This document shows, piece by piece, positions 24,919 to 34,418 of a stretch of 36,643 nucleotides of DNA. The DNA lies in NCBI GenBank assembly GCA_902768825.1, contig CACXMR010000026.1:1-36643 (forward strand), given 5' to 3'. Source of the stretch: an uncultured Ruminococcus sp. GTDB lineage: Bacteria > Bacillota > Clostridia > Oscillospirales > Acutalibacteraceae. Positions within the stretch are counted from its first letter, which is position 1. Each line of letters begins with the position of its first letter. The position numbers were made by a program, and so were the translations under genes. Below the pieces are notes generated by a model that was not told the origin of the DNA, did no database searches, and saw only the letters and a program-made list of their open reading frames with translations.

Positions 24919-25515
24919 ATGGCAGTAAATAAAGACCCTATCCTTAAAAGATGCAGATACCTGGGCATCAGCCCCGCAGTAGTCGGCATCAATAAGTCAT
25001 CAAACAGAAACCCCAACGCTAACTCCAGGAGAAAGGTCTCCGAGTATGGAGTACAGCTCAAGGAGAAGCAGAAGCTCAAGTTCATCTATGGTGTGCTTGA
25101 AAAGCCCTTCCATCACTACTTTGAGATCGCATCAAAGATGGAGGGTCAGGCAGGTAACAACCTGATCACAGTCCTTGAGTCAAGACTGGACAGCGTTATC
25201 TACAGAATGGGCTATGCTCTCACAAGAAGAGATGCCCGCCAGATCGCTACACACGGTCATTTCCTTGTAAATGGCAGAAGAGTTGACATTCCTTCCTACA
25301 GAGTAAAGGCCGGAGATGTTATCACCCTCAGAGACAAGAGCAAGAGCAGCGCAAAGTTTAAGGAGATCGCAGAGCAGACAGCTTCAAGAGTTGCTCCCCT
25401 GTGGCTCGAAATGAACAAGGAGCAGTTCTCTGCTAAGATCGTCCGTATGCCCACTATCGAGGACATTGATTATGAGGTTGCTCCGCACCTTATCGTTGAG
25501 CTCTACTCCAAGTAA
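24919..25515 (+). CDS. rpsD: 30S ribosomal protein S4
   Basis: This 198-residue assembly initiator has an S4 RNA-binding domain around RLDSVIYRMGYALTRRDARQIATHGHFLVNGRRV. The N-terminus has a single cysteine (KRCRYLGI), so it is the zinc-free form. The ATG follows GGAGGTGCACAAAC. A 70-base gap with a GGCGGC/GCCGCC hairpin follows before rpoA. Confidence 0.97.
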   Translation: MAVNKDPILKRCRYLGISPAVVGINKSSNRNPNANSRRKVSEYGVQLKEKQKLKFIYGVLEKPFHHYFEIASKMEGQAGNNLITVLESRLDSVIYRMGYALTRRDARQIATHGHFLVNGRRVDIPSYRVKAGDVITLRDKSKSSAKFKEIAEQTASRVAPLWLEMNKEQFSAKIVRMPTIEDIDYEVAPHLIVELYSK

Positions 25516-25546
25516 TCCGTCCGGTTCTGATGGTCACACACATCAT

Positions 25547-25564
25547 GGCGGCACTCTTGCCGCC
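25547..25564 (+). promoter_or_regulatory. GC hairpin between rpsD and rpoA
   Basis: GGCGGC and GCCGCC form a perfect 6-base-pair stem around ACTCTT. No T-run follows. It may mark a processing or pause site before rpoA. Confidence 0.45.
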
Positions 25565-25585
25565 TAATGTCAAGGAGGTTAGCTG

Positions 25586-26545
25586 ATGATTGAGATTCAA
25601 AAGCCAAAGATAGAAACTACCGAATTATCCGATGATGGCAGATTTGGCAGATTTGTTGTAGAACCCCTCGAGCGCGGCTTTGGCAATACGCTTGGAAACA
25701 GCTTGCGCAGAGTGCTGCTTTCGTCACTTGAGGGTGTGGCAGTTACCTCGATAAAGATCGACGGAGTCCTGCATGAGTTTTCTACGATCCCCGGAGTCAA
25801 GGAGGATGTAACCGCTATTGTCCTTAATATGAAGGGACTTATCGCAAAGCTTCACACAAACGGCCCCAAGGCTGTTGAGATCAATGCCGAAGGCCCCTGT
25901 GTGGTAACGGCTGAGTCAATAAAGAGCGATGCAGAGGTGGAGATACTTAATCCGAAAATGCACATAGCTACACTTGGCGAAGGTGCAAAGCTCTATATGG
26001 AGATCACGCTCAATAAGGGCAGAGGCTATGTCTCGGCTGACAGAAACAAGGCTGAGATGGCAGGAAATGCAAGTATCATCGGTGTTTTGCCGATTGATTC
26101 CATATATACTCCCGTACTGAAGGTAAACTATATGGTGGATAACACCCGTGTCGGTCAGATCACTGACTATGACAAGCTTACACTTGACGTATGGACAAAC
26201 GGCGTAATCAATGCGCAGGAGGCTGTGTCCCTCGCAGCAAAGGTACTTACTGAGCACCTTAATCTCTTTGTGAACCTTTCTGATAAGGGCACAAATTCTG
26301 AGATCATGGTGGAGGTCAATAATCAGGGCAAGGAAAAGGTCCTTGAAATGACCATTGAGGAGCTTGATCTTTCAGTCCGCTCCTTTAACTGCCTGAAGCG
26401 TGCAGGCATCAACACAGTCGAGGATCTCATCAACAAGTCTGAGGACGATATGATGAAGGTCCGCAACCTGGGTCGCAAATCACTGGAGGAGGTTGTTGAA
26501 AAGCTCAACTCCCTCGGCTTCCAGCTTCAAAATGTCGAGGAATGA
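25586..26545 (+). CDS. rpoA: RNA polymerase alpha subunit
   Basis: The 319-residue protein dimerises to nucleate RNA polymerase. The N-terminal domain has [25 protein letters not shown] and the C-terminal domain (from about residue 250) has [22 protein letters not shown] and LGRKSLEEV, which contact UP elements and regulators. The ATG has AAGGAGG upstream. It lies between rpsD and rplQ as expected. Confidence 0.97.
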   Translation: MIEIQKPKIETTELSDDGRFGRFVVEPLERGFGNTLGNSLRRVLLSSLEGVAVTSIKIDGVLHEFSTIPGVKEDVTAIVLNMKGLIAKLHTNGPKAVEINAEGPCVVTAESIKSDAEVEILNPKMHIATLGEGAKLYMEITLNKGRGYVSADRNKAEMAGNASIIGVLPIDSIYTPVLKVNYMVDNTRVGQITDYDKLTLDVWTNGVINAQEAVSLAAKVLTEHLNLFVNLSDKGTNSEIMVEVNNQGKEKVLEMTIEELDLSVRSFNCLKRAGINTVEDLINKSEDDMMKVRNLGRKSLEEVVEKLNSLGFQLQNVEE

Positions 26546-26583
26546 TACCTCAAACTAACCAAAAGGTAAAGGAGTGAATATCT

Positions 26584-26925
26584 ATGCCAGGAACAAGAAA
26601 GCTCGGCAGAGAGACTGCTCATAGAACTGCTATGCTCAGAGGTATGGTCACTTTCCTTCTTGAGAACGGAAAGATCGAGACCACTGTTACCCGTGCAAAA
26701 GAAGTCAGTGCAATGACAGAAAAGTTTATCACCATCGCCAAGGAGGAGACTCTCCACAACAAGCGCCTTGCTTTGGCCTTCATCACCAAGGAGGACGTTG
26801 TCAACAAGCTCTTTAAGGAGATCGCTCCCAAGTATGCAGAGCGCAACGGCGGCTATACCCGCATCACAAAGCTCGGTCCCCGTCGTGGTGACGCTGCTGA
26901 AATGGCTATCATAGAGCTTATCTGA
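26584..26925 (+). CDS. rplQ: 50S ribosomal protein L17
   Basis: The 113-residue protein lies near the tunnel exit. It shows [34 protein letters not shown] and the end [15 protein letters not shown]. The ATG follows AAAGGAGTGAATATCT. It closes the ribosomal cluster just before a strong terminator. Confidence 0.97.
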   Translation: MPGTRKLGRETAHRTAMLRGMVTFLLENGKIETTVTRAKEVSAMTEKFITIAKEETLHNKRLALAFITKEDVVNKLFKEIAPKYAERNGGYTRITKLGPRRGDAAEMAIIELI

Positions 26926-26947
26926 TGGAGGATCAGGCTCATATATC

Positions 26948-26979
26948 ATCTCCCGTCCATGCGGCGGGAGATTTTTTTA
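26948..26979 (+). terminator. Intrinsic terminator of the ribosomal cluster
   Basis: ATCTCCCG (26948-26955) pairs with CGGGAGAT (26965-26972) and is followed by a T-run. It lies 22 bases after the rplQ stop. Confidence 0.93.
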
Positions 26980-27007
26980 TGCTGACATATACAAATGCCG
27001 CAGAATA

Positions 27008-27016
27008 TGGTATAAT
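27008..27016 (+). promoter_or_regulatory. Extended -10 promoter of the CpXC gene
   Basis: TGGTATAAT is an extended -10 box at 27008-27016; no good -35 box is seen. The leader to the start codon is about 110 bases. Confidence 0.45.
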
Positions 27017-27133
27017 GCTATTGGTCAATGAATTATATTTACCTGCCTTTTATAGGCTTGAGCTAAGCTTTTTGTTTTAGCGTTAAATTGGATTAAAGAA
27101 TAATCGTCAAAAGAATCATTTGAGGTGAGGAAA

Positions 27134-27796
27134 ATGGCAGAAAAGGCCGAGAAGATCGTGACCTGTCCCAAGTGCGGAGAGCGCAGCACAGTTAACATCA
27201 TAGTGAGCGTAAACACTAAAAGCGACCCCTGGGTGCGCAAAAAGATAATGGACGAGAGCTTTTTTCTCTGGAAGTGCAAGAAGTGCGGCAGAAACACCAA
27301 GATGCTCCATCCGCTGTTATACAGTGACATAGAGAGGCAGTTTATGGTCTATTACATTCCCAAGGTATCAAGGAGCCAGATATTTGACGATAATCTTGAA
27401 AGCGAATTCAGCGATCTGTCTGACGTAAGGAAGAGGGTAGTGGGCAGCATAAACGCCATGAAGGAAAAGATCGTTTTGTTTGAGAACGAGTCGAATGATC
27501 TTGCGGTCGAGCTGAGCAAGCTTGCGGTATCGGAGGTTTTGGCCAAGAGCACTGGTCAGACTGTATATGACGGCTACTGCACAGAGCTGAGCAAGGCTCA
27601 GAACAGGATAACCTTCCAGTTTTTTCTTGGGGCGAACCACAGGTCATACATACACACCACCAGATACGATGTATACAACAGGTCGTTATCGATAGTCAAG
27701 GAATTTTACAAGGACGTAGAGAAGAAAAAGGGCTTTCTCAACATTGACCGCAACTGGGCGACAGAGGCACTGAGGAGATACAAAGGCTATCAATAA
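27134..27796 (+). CDS. CpXC-domain protein
   Basis: The 220-residue protein starts with a zinc-ribbon-like CPKCGE motif (residues 11-16) and a second pair CKKCGR about 33 residues on, the layout of the CpXC family of unknown function. The remainder is mixed alpha/beta with DDNLESEFSDLSDVRKRVVGS and no catalytic motif I recognise. The ATG at 27134 follows GAGGTGAGGAAA; an in-frame GTG at 27125 falls in the ribosome binding site. It stands alone between the rplQ terminator and its own terminator at 27941. Confidence 0.8.
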   Translation: MAEKAEKIVTCPKCGERSTVNIIVSVNTKSDPWVRKKIMDESFFLWKCKKCGRNTKMLHPLLYSDIERQFMVYYIPKVSRSQIFDDNLESEFSDLSDVRKRVVGSINAMKEKIVLFENESNDLAVELSKLAVSEVLAKSTGQTVYDGYCTELSKAQNRITFQFFLGANHRSYIHTTRYDVYNRSLSIVKEFYKDVEKKKGFLNIDRNWATEALRRYKGYQ

Positions 27797-28170
27797 CCGC
27801 CCGCCGGCGCAGAGCCTGCGCTCCCAATTTTGCGGTGGCAGAAAAACGGGCTCAAAGCTGACCGCTTGCGGCGGGTAATTGTTCCGAAAGTCGACAACAA
27901 CCTTTTCTGAGGGCGCAGCCATCTGACATCCCAATGATCCAGCCTGATTCCGGAAGAAATCAGGCTCTTTTTTTCTTATATGTTGGTGGGCGTCGCCCCC
28001 CACCCCCCTGACCAAAGGCTTCGCCTCTGGACTCCGCAAGCTTTTGAAAAAGCTTGACCAAAACTTTTATGTTTTCATTTCAGGAGTCAACTAAGAACCG
28101 CAAGCAGTCAAGTTACTATTCAGCTTTTTCTGCCCCGCAAAAATGGGGGCGGCAGCTTGCCGAGTTGTAT
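27797..28170. repeat. Repeat island after the CpXC gene
   Basis: No gene is supported. Positions 27806-27825 (GGCGCAGAGCCTGCGCTCCC) are the exact reverse complement of words in the 2485-3148 island. Positions 27911-27965 match, in inverted orientation, the region around 2788-2844. Positions 28036-28068 match 2907-2939 exactly. GGGCGGCAGCTTGCCGAG near 28146 resembles the 34-base units. A terminator (27941-27976) and a CCAAAGGC/GCCTCTGG hairpin near 28014 are embedded. Confidence 0.8.
27941..27976 (+). terminator. Terminator within the repeat island
   Basis: AGCCTGATT pairs with AATCAGGCT and is followed by CTTTTTTTC. It lies 145 bases after the CpXC gene stop and is a better-preserved form of the hairpins at 2788 and 9605. 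Confidence 0.85.
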
Positions 28171-28220
28171 AGTTTCTTGAAAAAAATTTTCAAAAATATA
28201 GATTTTTTTCCGAAAAATGA

Positions 28221-28249
28221 TAGCAATTTTCTAATGAGTATGTTATAAT
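28221..28249 (+). promoter_or_regulatory. ppdK promoter
   Basis: TATAAT at 28244-28249 is preceded by TG (extended -10, TGTTATAAT). A weak -35 (TAGCAA, 28221-28226) lies 17 bases upstream. A/T-rich DNA precedes it. Confidence 0.7.
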
Positions 28250-28293
28250 GGTTACAGCGACTTAGTCGAAATAATTATTAGGAGGTTTTTCCA

Positions 28294-30924
28294 ATGGCAA
28301 AGAAATGGGTGTATCTGTTTAGCGAGGGCGACGCTAACATGCGTGAGCTTCTCGGCGGTAAGGGTGCTAACCTTGCTGAAATGACCAAGATCGGTCTCCC
28401 TGTTCCTCAGGGCTTTACTATTTCTACAGAGGCTTGTACTCAGTATTATGAGGACGGCAAGAAGATCAATGATGAGATCCAGGCTCAGATCATGGAATAC
28501 ATCACAAAGATGGAAGAGATCACAGGCAAGAAGTTTGGTGACAAGACAAACCCGCTTCTCGTTTCTGTACGTTCAGGCGCAAGGGCTTCTATGCCCGGTA
28601 TGATGGATACAATCCTCAACCTCGGTCTTAACGAGGAAGTTGTAGAGGTTATCGCTGCTCAGTCAGGCAACCCCCGCTGGGCTTGGGACTGCTACAGAAG
28701 ATTTATCCAGATGTTCTCCGACGTTGTTATGGAGGTCGGCAAGAAGTATTTCGAGCAGCTCATCGATGAGATGAAGGAGAAGAAGGGCGTAAAGCAGGAC
28801 GTAGAGCTTACAGCTGACGATCTTAAAGAGCTTGCTTCACAGTTCAAGGCTGAGTATAAGGCAAAGATCGGCGACGACTTCCCGTCAGACCCGAAGGTAC
28901 AGCTCATGGAGGCTATCAAGGCAGTGTTCCGCTCATGGGATAACCCGAGAGCTAACGTATATCGCCGTGATAACGATATTCCTTACTCATGGGGTACTGC
29001 TGTTAACGTACAGTCAATGGCATTTGGTAACATGGGTGATGATTGCGGTACCGGCGTTGCATTTACACGTGACCCCGCAACAGGCGATAAGGGCCTCTTC
29101 GGTGAGTTCCTTACTAACGCACAGGGCGAGGACGTTGTTGCAGGCGTTCGTACTCCTATGAAGATACAGGAAATGGCAGACAAGTTCCCTGAGGCATTTG
29201 CACAGTTTGAGCAGGTCTGCGCTACACTTGAGAATCACTACAGAGATATGCAGGATATGGAGTTCACCGTTGAGCACGGCAAGCTCTATATGCTCCAGAC
29301 AAGAAACGGTAAGAGAACTGCAAAGGCTGCTCTCAAGATCGCTTGTGACCTCGTTGATGAGGGCATGAGGACTGAGGAAGAGGCTGTTGCAATGATCGAT
29401 CCCCGTAACCTCGACACACTTCTCCATCCGCAGTTTGATGCAAAGGCACTCAAGGCTGCTACACCTATCGGCAAGGGCCTCGGAGCTTCTCCTGGCGCTG
29501 CTTGCGGTCAGATCGTGTTTACAGCTGAGGATGCAGAGGCATGGAATGCAGCTGGCAAGAAGGTAGTTCTTGTAAGACTTGAGACTTCACCTGAGGATAT
29601 CACAGGTATGAAGGCTTCACAGGGTATCCTGACAGTCCGTGGCGGTATGACATCTCACGCTGCAGTTGTTGCTCGTGGTATGGGTTCATGCTGCGTATCC
29701 GGCTGCTCAGAGATCGTTATGGACGAGGCTAACAAGAAGTTCGTGCTCGGCGGCAAGACCTTTGTTGAGGGCGACTTCATTTCTATCGACGGTTCAACAG
29801 GTAACATCTATGACGGTATCATCCCCACAGTTGACGCTCAGATCGCTGGTGAGTTTGGCAGAGTTATGGCATGGGCTGACAAGTATAGAAGGCTCAAGGT
29901 CAGAACAAACGCTGATACACCTGCTGATGCTAAGAAGGCTCGTGAGCTTGGCGCAGAGGGCATTGGTCTCTGCCGTACAGAGCATATGTTCTTCGAGGGC
30001 GACAGAATTGATGCATTCAGAGAGATGATCTGCGCTGACACCGTTGAAGAGAGAGAAGCAGCTCTTGCTAAGATCCTTCCCGTTCAGCAGGGCGACTTTG
30101 AGGCTCTCTATGAGGCTCTTGAGGGCAACCCCGTAACTATCAGATTCCTCGATCCTCCGCTTCATGAGTTCGTTCCCACAGAGGAAGAGGACATCAAGAA
30201 GCTGGCTGACGCTCAGGGCAAGACCGTTGAGCAGATCAAGGCTATCATTGATTCACTCCACGAGTTCAACCCGATGATGGGTCACCGTGGCTGCCGTCTG
30301 GCTGTTACATATCCTGAGATCGCAAAGATGCAGACATCTGCTGTTATCCGTGCTGCTATCAACGTACAGAAGAAGCATCCGGATTGGAAGGTAGAGCCTG
30401 AGATCATGATCCCGCTGGTAGGCGACATCAAGGAGCTCAAGTATGTTAAGAAGTTCGTTGTTGAGACCGCTGACGCTGAGATCGCTGCTGCTGGCGTAGA
30501 TCTCAAGTATGAAGTAGGTACAATGATCGAGATTCCGAGAGCTGCTCTCACAGCTGATGATATAGCTAAGGAAGCTGAGTTCTTCTGCTTCGGTACTAAC
30601 GATCTTACTCAGATGACATTCGGCTTCAGCCGTGACGACTCCGGTAAGTTCCTGAGTGCATACTATGATGCAAAGATCTTTGAGAACGATCCCTTTGCAA
30701 AGCTTGACCAGACAGGTGTTGGCAAGCTGATGAAGATGGCTATTGAGCTTGGCAAGGCTGAGCGTCCCACACTCCACTGCGGTATCTGCGGTGAGCACGG
30801 CGGCGACCCGTCATCTGTTGAGTTCTGCCATAAGATCGGTCTTGACTATGTATCATGCTCACCCTTCAGAGTACCGATCGCACGTCTTGCTGCTGCACAG
30901 GCTGCAATCGCTGAGAAGAAGTAA
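28294..30924 (+). CDS. ppdK: Pyruvate, phosphate dikinase
   Basis: This cytoplasmic enzyme interconverts pyruvate, ATP and phosphate with phosphoenolpyruvate, AMP and pyrophosphate. In anaerobic clostridia it can run as a pyrophosphate-saving glycolytic step. The 876-residue length is standard. An N-terminal nucleotide-binding domain (1-340) with GGKGANLAEM is followed by the swivelling domain with catalytic H455 in GGMTSHAAVVARGMG. The C-terminal PEP/pyruvate barrel has GLCRTEHMFF and the catalytic cysteine in HCGICGEHGGDP (C829/C832). The ATG follows TAGGAGGTTTTTCCA. Codons such as GCT and GTT are used more than in neighbours, fitting high expression. Confidence 0.98.
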   Translation: MAKKWVYLFSEGDANMRELLGGKGANLAEMTKIGLPVPQGFTISTEACTQYYEDGKKINDEIQAQIMEYITKMEEITGKKFGDKTNPLLVSVRSGARASMPGMMDTILNLGLNEEVVEVIAAQSGNPRWAWDCYRRFIQMFSDVVMEVGKKYFEQLIDEMKEKKGVKQDVELTADDLKELASQFKAEYKAKIGDDFPSDPKVQLMEAIKAVFRSWDNPRANVYRRDNDIPYSWGTAVNVQSMAFGNMGDDCGTGVAFTRDPATGDKGLFGEFLTNAQGEDVVAGVRTPMKIQEMADKFPEAFAQFEQVCATLENHYRDMQDMEFTVEHGKLYMLQTRNGKRTAKAALKIACDLVDEGMRTEEEAVAMIDPRNLDTLLHPQFDAKALKAATPIGKGLGASPGAACGQIVFTAEDAEAWNAAGKKVVLVRLETSPEDITGMKASQGILTVRGGMTSHAAVVARGMGSCCVSGCSEIVMDEANKKFVLGGKTFVEGDFISIDGSTGNIYDGIIPTVDAQIAGEFGRVMAWADKYRRLKVRTNADTPADAKKARELGAEGIGLCRTEHMFFEGDRIDAFREMICADTVEEREAALAKILPVQQGDFEALYEALEGNPVTIRFLDPPLHEFVPTEEEDIKKLADAQGKTVEQIKAIIDSLHEFNPMMGHRGCRLAVTYPEIAKMQTSAVIRAAINVQKKHPDWKVEPEIMIPLVGDIKELKYVKKFVVETADAEIAAAGVDLKYEVGTMIEIPRAALTADDIAKEAEFFCFGTNDLTQMTFGFSRDDSGKFLSAYYDAKIFENDPFAKLDQTGVGKLMKMAIELGKAERPTLHCGICGEHGGDPSSVEFCHKIGLDYVSCSPFRVPIARLAAAQAAIAEKK

Positions 30925-30958
30925 TTCTCACAGGCTGAGTAATACAATATAACCAGAG

Positions 30959-31002
30959 TCCCCCTGATTGGCTGTGATCTGCCGTTCAGGGGGATTTATT
31001 TG
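30959..31002 (+). terminator. Intrinsic terminator after ppdK
   Basis: TCCCCCTGA (30959-30967) pairs with TCAGGGGGA (30986-30994), followed by TTTATTTG. It lies 35 bases after the ppdK stop. Confidence 0.88.
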
Positions 31003-31241
31003 CACCAAGAAATTGCCTGATTCCGGCCGGATTCAGGCTTTTATCTTATATATTGGTGAGCTTCGGATCTCGCCTGTCGGCACCCCAAGGGCACTTGTTT
31101 CACTGCCATCGGTCGGTGCTTCTGCTTCGTAGAGGTGTCCGCCGGAGACCCGCACCCCCCGAAAGCGTTGGTATCATTTTGGGGAACACACTAAGAACTG
31201 CAAGGGTGCAATTGCAGATTTGTTTGTCTGCCCTAACAAAG
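31003..31241. repeat. Repeat island after ppdK
   Basis: No gene is supported. GCCTGATTCCGG/CCGGATTCAGGC with TTTTATCTTATA (31014-31046) is another member of the hairpin family at 2788 and 27941, and the following TATATTGGTGAGC resembles 27976-27990. Positions 31068-31086 are the exact reverse complement of 9559-9577. The rest, including CGCACCCCCCGAAAGCGTT, resembles the start of the 9406 island. Confidence 0.7.
31014..31046 (+). terminator. Second terminator downstream of ppdK
   Basis: GCCTGATTCCGG and CCGGATTCAGGC pair with one mismatch, followed by TTTTATCTT. It backs up the ppdK terminator and belongs to the repeat family. Confidence 0.7.
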
Positions 31242-31270
31242 TTGACAAAAGAGGCGTTTTGTTGTACAAT
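31242..31270 (+). promoter_or_regulatory. Promoter of the unrecognised gene and tgt
   Basis: TTGACA (31242-31247) and TACAAT (31265-31270) are spaced 17 bases apart. It drives the gene at 31352 and probably tgt. Confidence 0.85.
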
Positions 31271-31351
31271 GTCATTGTGTATCATAAAATATGCCCTCGG
31301 GAAAAGTGCTCCTGCGGGTTCAATAACATGATCGGAAAGGATATAACAGAT

Positions 31352-32116
31352 ATGATTACTTTTGAGGCTAAGATCAGAGAGCAGACAGTCAGATTGTACG
31401 CAAGTGTTCCCCTGAAAAACGGTGCGGGCGCTATCTTCCGTGTACTTGCTGACGTCAGCAGAAAAACCAACATCTTTAACAACAGATTTACCCTGAATTT
31501 CGGCTGGGGCTTTTTCTTCCTCACCGAAAGAACAGAAGAAAACGGCGAGAAGTTTTGGGTTGTGCAGACCATAGATTTCAACGGCAACCCCGCCCGTGAC
31601 AGAACCGATGACCTCACTACTGCCCTGGTTGTCCAGAATATGCAGATGGAGGCTGTGCAGGTCGCTAAGGTCAAGCCCGTAAACTGCACCTGCAAGGATA
31701 CCGTCCTGGTGCTCAAGGCTGCTATCGAGTCCAATGACGTCTATATGCACAGAAAGGAAGAGACCAAGGAAGGCGATTCCGGCTGGTACTTCGGTCTTAT
31801 GGATGACCCCGATGAGGAAAATCATGTTCTTTCTGATTTTGAGGCAATGCCTTCATATAAGCTCATTGCTATTTGCCCTGAGGCTATGAGGGTACTTCAG
31901 CTGCCCGTGGGCACAGTGGCTGTGTTTAGCAACAAGCAGCTCACAGCTCTCGTGGATGCAGATGACAACGCTATGAAGTTTACCTCCGAGGAGGAGAGAA
32001 GACGTCTTGGCGAAAAGCAGCGCAAAGAGTTTGAGGCTGAGGTGGCAGCCGCTCAGGAGAGAGCTAAGGCGGAGCAGGCTGCAAAGGCTGCGGCTGAATC
32101 AGAAAGCGCAGAATGA
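31352..32116 (+). CDS. Unrecognised cytoplasmic protein, DUF2185/Imm33-like segment
   Basis: The 254-residue protein has no signal peptide or membrane segment. A first half (1-135) is unfamiliar. The segment from about 140 to 200 (GDSGWYFGLMDDPDEENH, then LIAICPEAMRVLQLPVGTVAVF) resembles the DUF2185 family, members of which occur as Imm33 immunity proteins; this is a visual resemblance only. The C-terminal 40 residues are a charged Ala/Glu/Lys helix (EEERRRLGEKQRKEFEAEV), likely a coiled coil. The ATG at 31352 follows GGAAAGG eleven bases upstream; longer in-frame starts lack a ribosome binding site. It is six bases from tgt, so co-transcribed. Confidence 0.8.
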   Translation: MITFEAKIREQTVRLYASVPLKNGAGAIFRVLADVSRKTNIFNNRFTLNFGWGFFFLTERTEENGEKFWVVQTIDFNGNPARDRTDDLTTALVVQNMQMEAVQVAKVKPVNCTCKDTVLVLKAAIESNDVYMHRKEETKEGDSGWYFGLMDDPDEENHVLSDFEAMPSYKLIAICPEAMRVLQLPVGTVAVFSNKQLTALVDADDNAMKFTSEEERRRLGEKQRKEFEAEVAAAQERAKAEQAAKAAAESESAE

Positions 32117-33253
<1,137 letters not shown>

Positions 33254-33270
33254 TCTGTTAATGAAAAGCT

Positions 33271-33307
33271 CCGCAGTCCGGAGAAATCAGGACTGCGGCG
33301 TTTTTTG
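33271..33307 (+). terminator. Intrinsic terminator after tgt
   Basis: CCGCAGTCC (33271-33279) pairs with GGACTGCGG (33290-33298), followed by CGTTTTTT. Confidence 0.93.
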
Positions 33308-33360
33308 GGAAAAACCATAAAATATACGGAGCTTTTGCAATATTATCTGAATTATTGCTA

Positions 33361-33389
33361 TTGAAAGAAAAAGGAAAAACTGATATAAT
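33361..33389 (+). promoter_or_regulatory. yajC promoter
   Basis: TTGAAA (33361-33366) and TATAAT (33384-33389) are spaced 17 bases apart, with TG ahead of the -10. The leader is about 28 bases. Confidence 0.88.
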
Positions 33390-33422
33390 ATTATCATTAT
33401 TTTGGAAAGGAAGATCTATAGG

Positions 33423-33884
33423 ATGGTACTTAGTTTATTTGATAATACGGCGTCTGCTGCTGCGGCGGCAGGAACTGCTTCTGCGGCGGGCACAGCTAAT
33501 GCTGCCAATAATCCCTGGCAGTGGGTGCTGACCATCGGCATCTGGGTCGTGGTCATTGCTGCTGCATATTTCCTGTTCATCCGTCCTTCAAAGAAGAGAC
33601 AGAAGCAGGAGGAGGAGCTGAGAAACAGTATTGAGATCGGCGATGACGTTACCACCATCGGCGGCATTGTAGGACGTGTTATTGCTGTCAAGGACGATGA
33701 CGAGACAATCATTATCGAGACAGGCAGCGACAAGACAAGGATGCGCTTTAAGAAATGGGCTATCGCTTCTGTGGACACACCCGACAAGCAGCCCAAGAAG
33801 GAAGACAAAAAGGCAGACAAGGCTGATAAAGCCGATAAGTCTGACAAAGAAGACAAGAAGAAAAAAGACAAGTACGATGAGTGA
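33423..33884 (+). CDS. yajC: Preprotein translocase accessory subunit YajC
   Basis: This single-pass membrane protein associates with SecDF and YidC at the Sec translocon. The 153-residue protein has an Ala-rich N-terminus, one membrane helix (about 34-53) ending FIRPSKKRQKQEEE, and the conserved GDDVTTIGGIVGRV. A tail of about 40 residues is almost only Lys and Asp/Glu (KKADKADKADKSDKED), much longer than in typical YajC. The ATG at 33423 follows AAGGAAGATCTATAGG; an upstream in-frame TTG is rejected. secDF does not follow, unlike in many bacteria. Placement after tgt is classical. Confidence 0.92.
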   Translation: MVLSLFDNTASAAAAAGTASAAGTANAANNPWQWVLTIGIWVVVIAAAYFLFIRPSKKRQKQEEELRNSIEIGDDVTTIGGIVGRVIAVKDDDETIIIETGSDKTRMRFKKWAIASVDTPDKQPKKEDKKADKADKADKSDKEDKKKKDKYDE

Positions 33885-33908
33885 TCTCATGCAGATTGAG
33901 GTGAGCTT

Positions 33909-34316
33909 ATGAAGGACTATGGTGCTCTGATAAGCTGCTGCATAGCCGAGTTTGGCGGGATGACGGGCGGCGAATATGAGGCGAGCGTAGAAAAGGACGA
34001 AGAGGGAAAGATAGTTGCTACCAGCTATAGCAAGGAAACGGCGGGGAGCAGGGCTGTCAAGAAGAAGAAAAAGATCAAGCCCGAGGTTTTTGAAAAGCTG
34101 GAGGATGCACTGAAAAGCTTTGACTTTGAAAAGAAGGCAAGTCCTGAGGTCATAGCCGAGAGGAAAGAGATGATCGCTCTTGATGCCCCCGTGAAGCACG
34201 TTACTATCAGGTTCAAGGGAGCTGTATATGATCTCTGCGACGACGACACCGCACCTGAAAATATTTCCGCAGCACGCATACTCAAAGGCTTCTTTGTATC
34301 TGCTTTTGACGAATGA
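33909..34316 (+). CDS. Unrecognised 135-residue protein
   Basis: I do not recognise a family. The sequence begins KDYGALISCCIAEFGGMTGGEYEASVEKDEEG, apparently beta-rich, contains a KKKKK run near residue 52, and has a helical middle (PEVFEKLEDALKSF). It ends with VTIRFKGAVYDL and a short helix. No signal peptide or membrane helix is seen. The ATG follows GAGGTGAGCTT, 24 bases after yajC with no terminator between, so it is co-transcribed with yajC. A terminator follows directly. Confidence 0.8.
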   Translation: MKDYGALISCCIAEFGGMTGGEYEASVEKDEEGKIVATSYSKETAGSRAVKKKKKIKPEVFEKLEDALKSFDFEKKASPEVIAERKEMIALDAPVKHVTIRFKGAVYDLCDDDTAPENISAARILKGFFVSAFDE

Positions 34317-34322
34317 TAGGCA

Positions 34323-34360
34323 AACAGGCTTTGCATTGTGACAAGGCCTGTTATTTTTTT
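34323..34360 (+). terminator. Intrinsic terminator after the yajC operon
   Basis: AACAGGC (34323-34329) pairs with GCCTGTT (34346-34352), followed by ATTTTTTT. Confidence 0.88.
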
Positions 34361-34418
34361 GCAATGCACCGAATATACATTCAGCAGAAGCAAGAATGAA
34401 CGGAATGGGGCGGTGCAA

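Noticed and set aside
28692-30798. Antisense frames within ppdK
   Set aside because: Long antisense frames are a by-product of biased codon use; no start sites or family resemblance.
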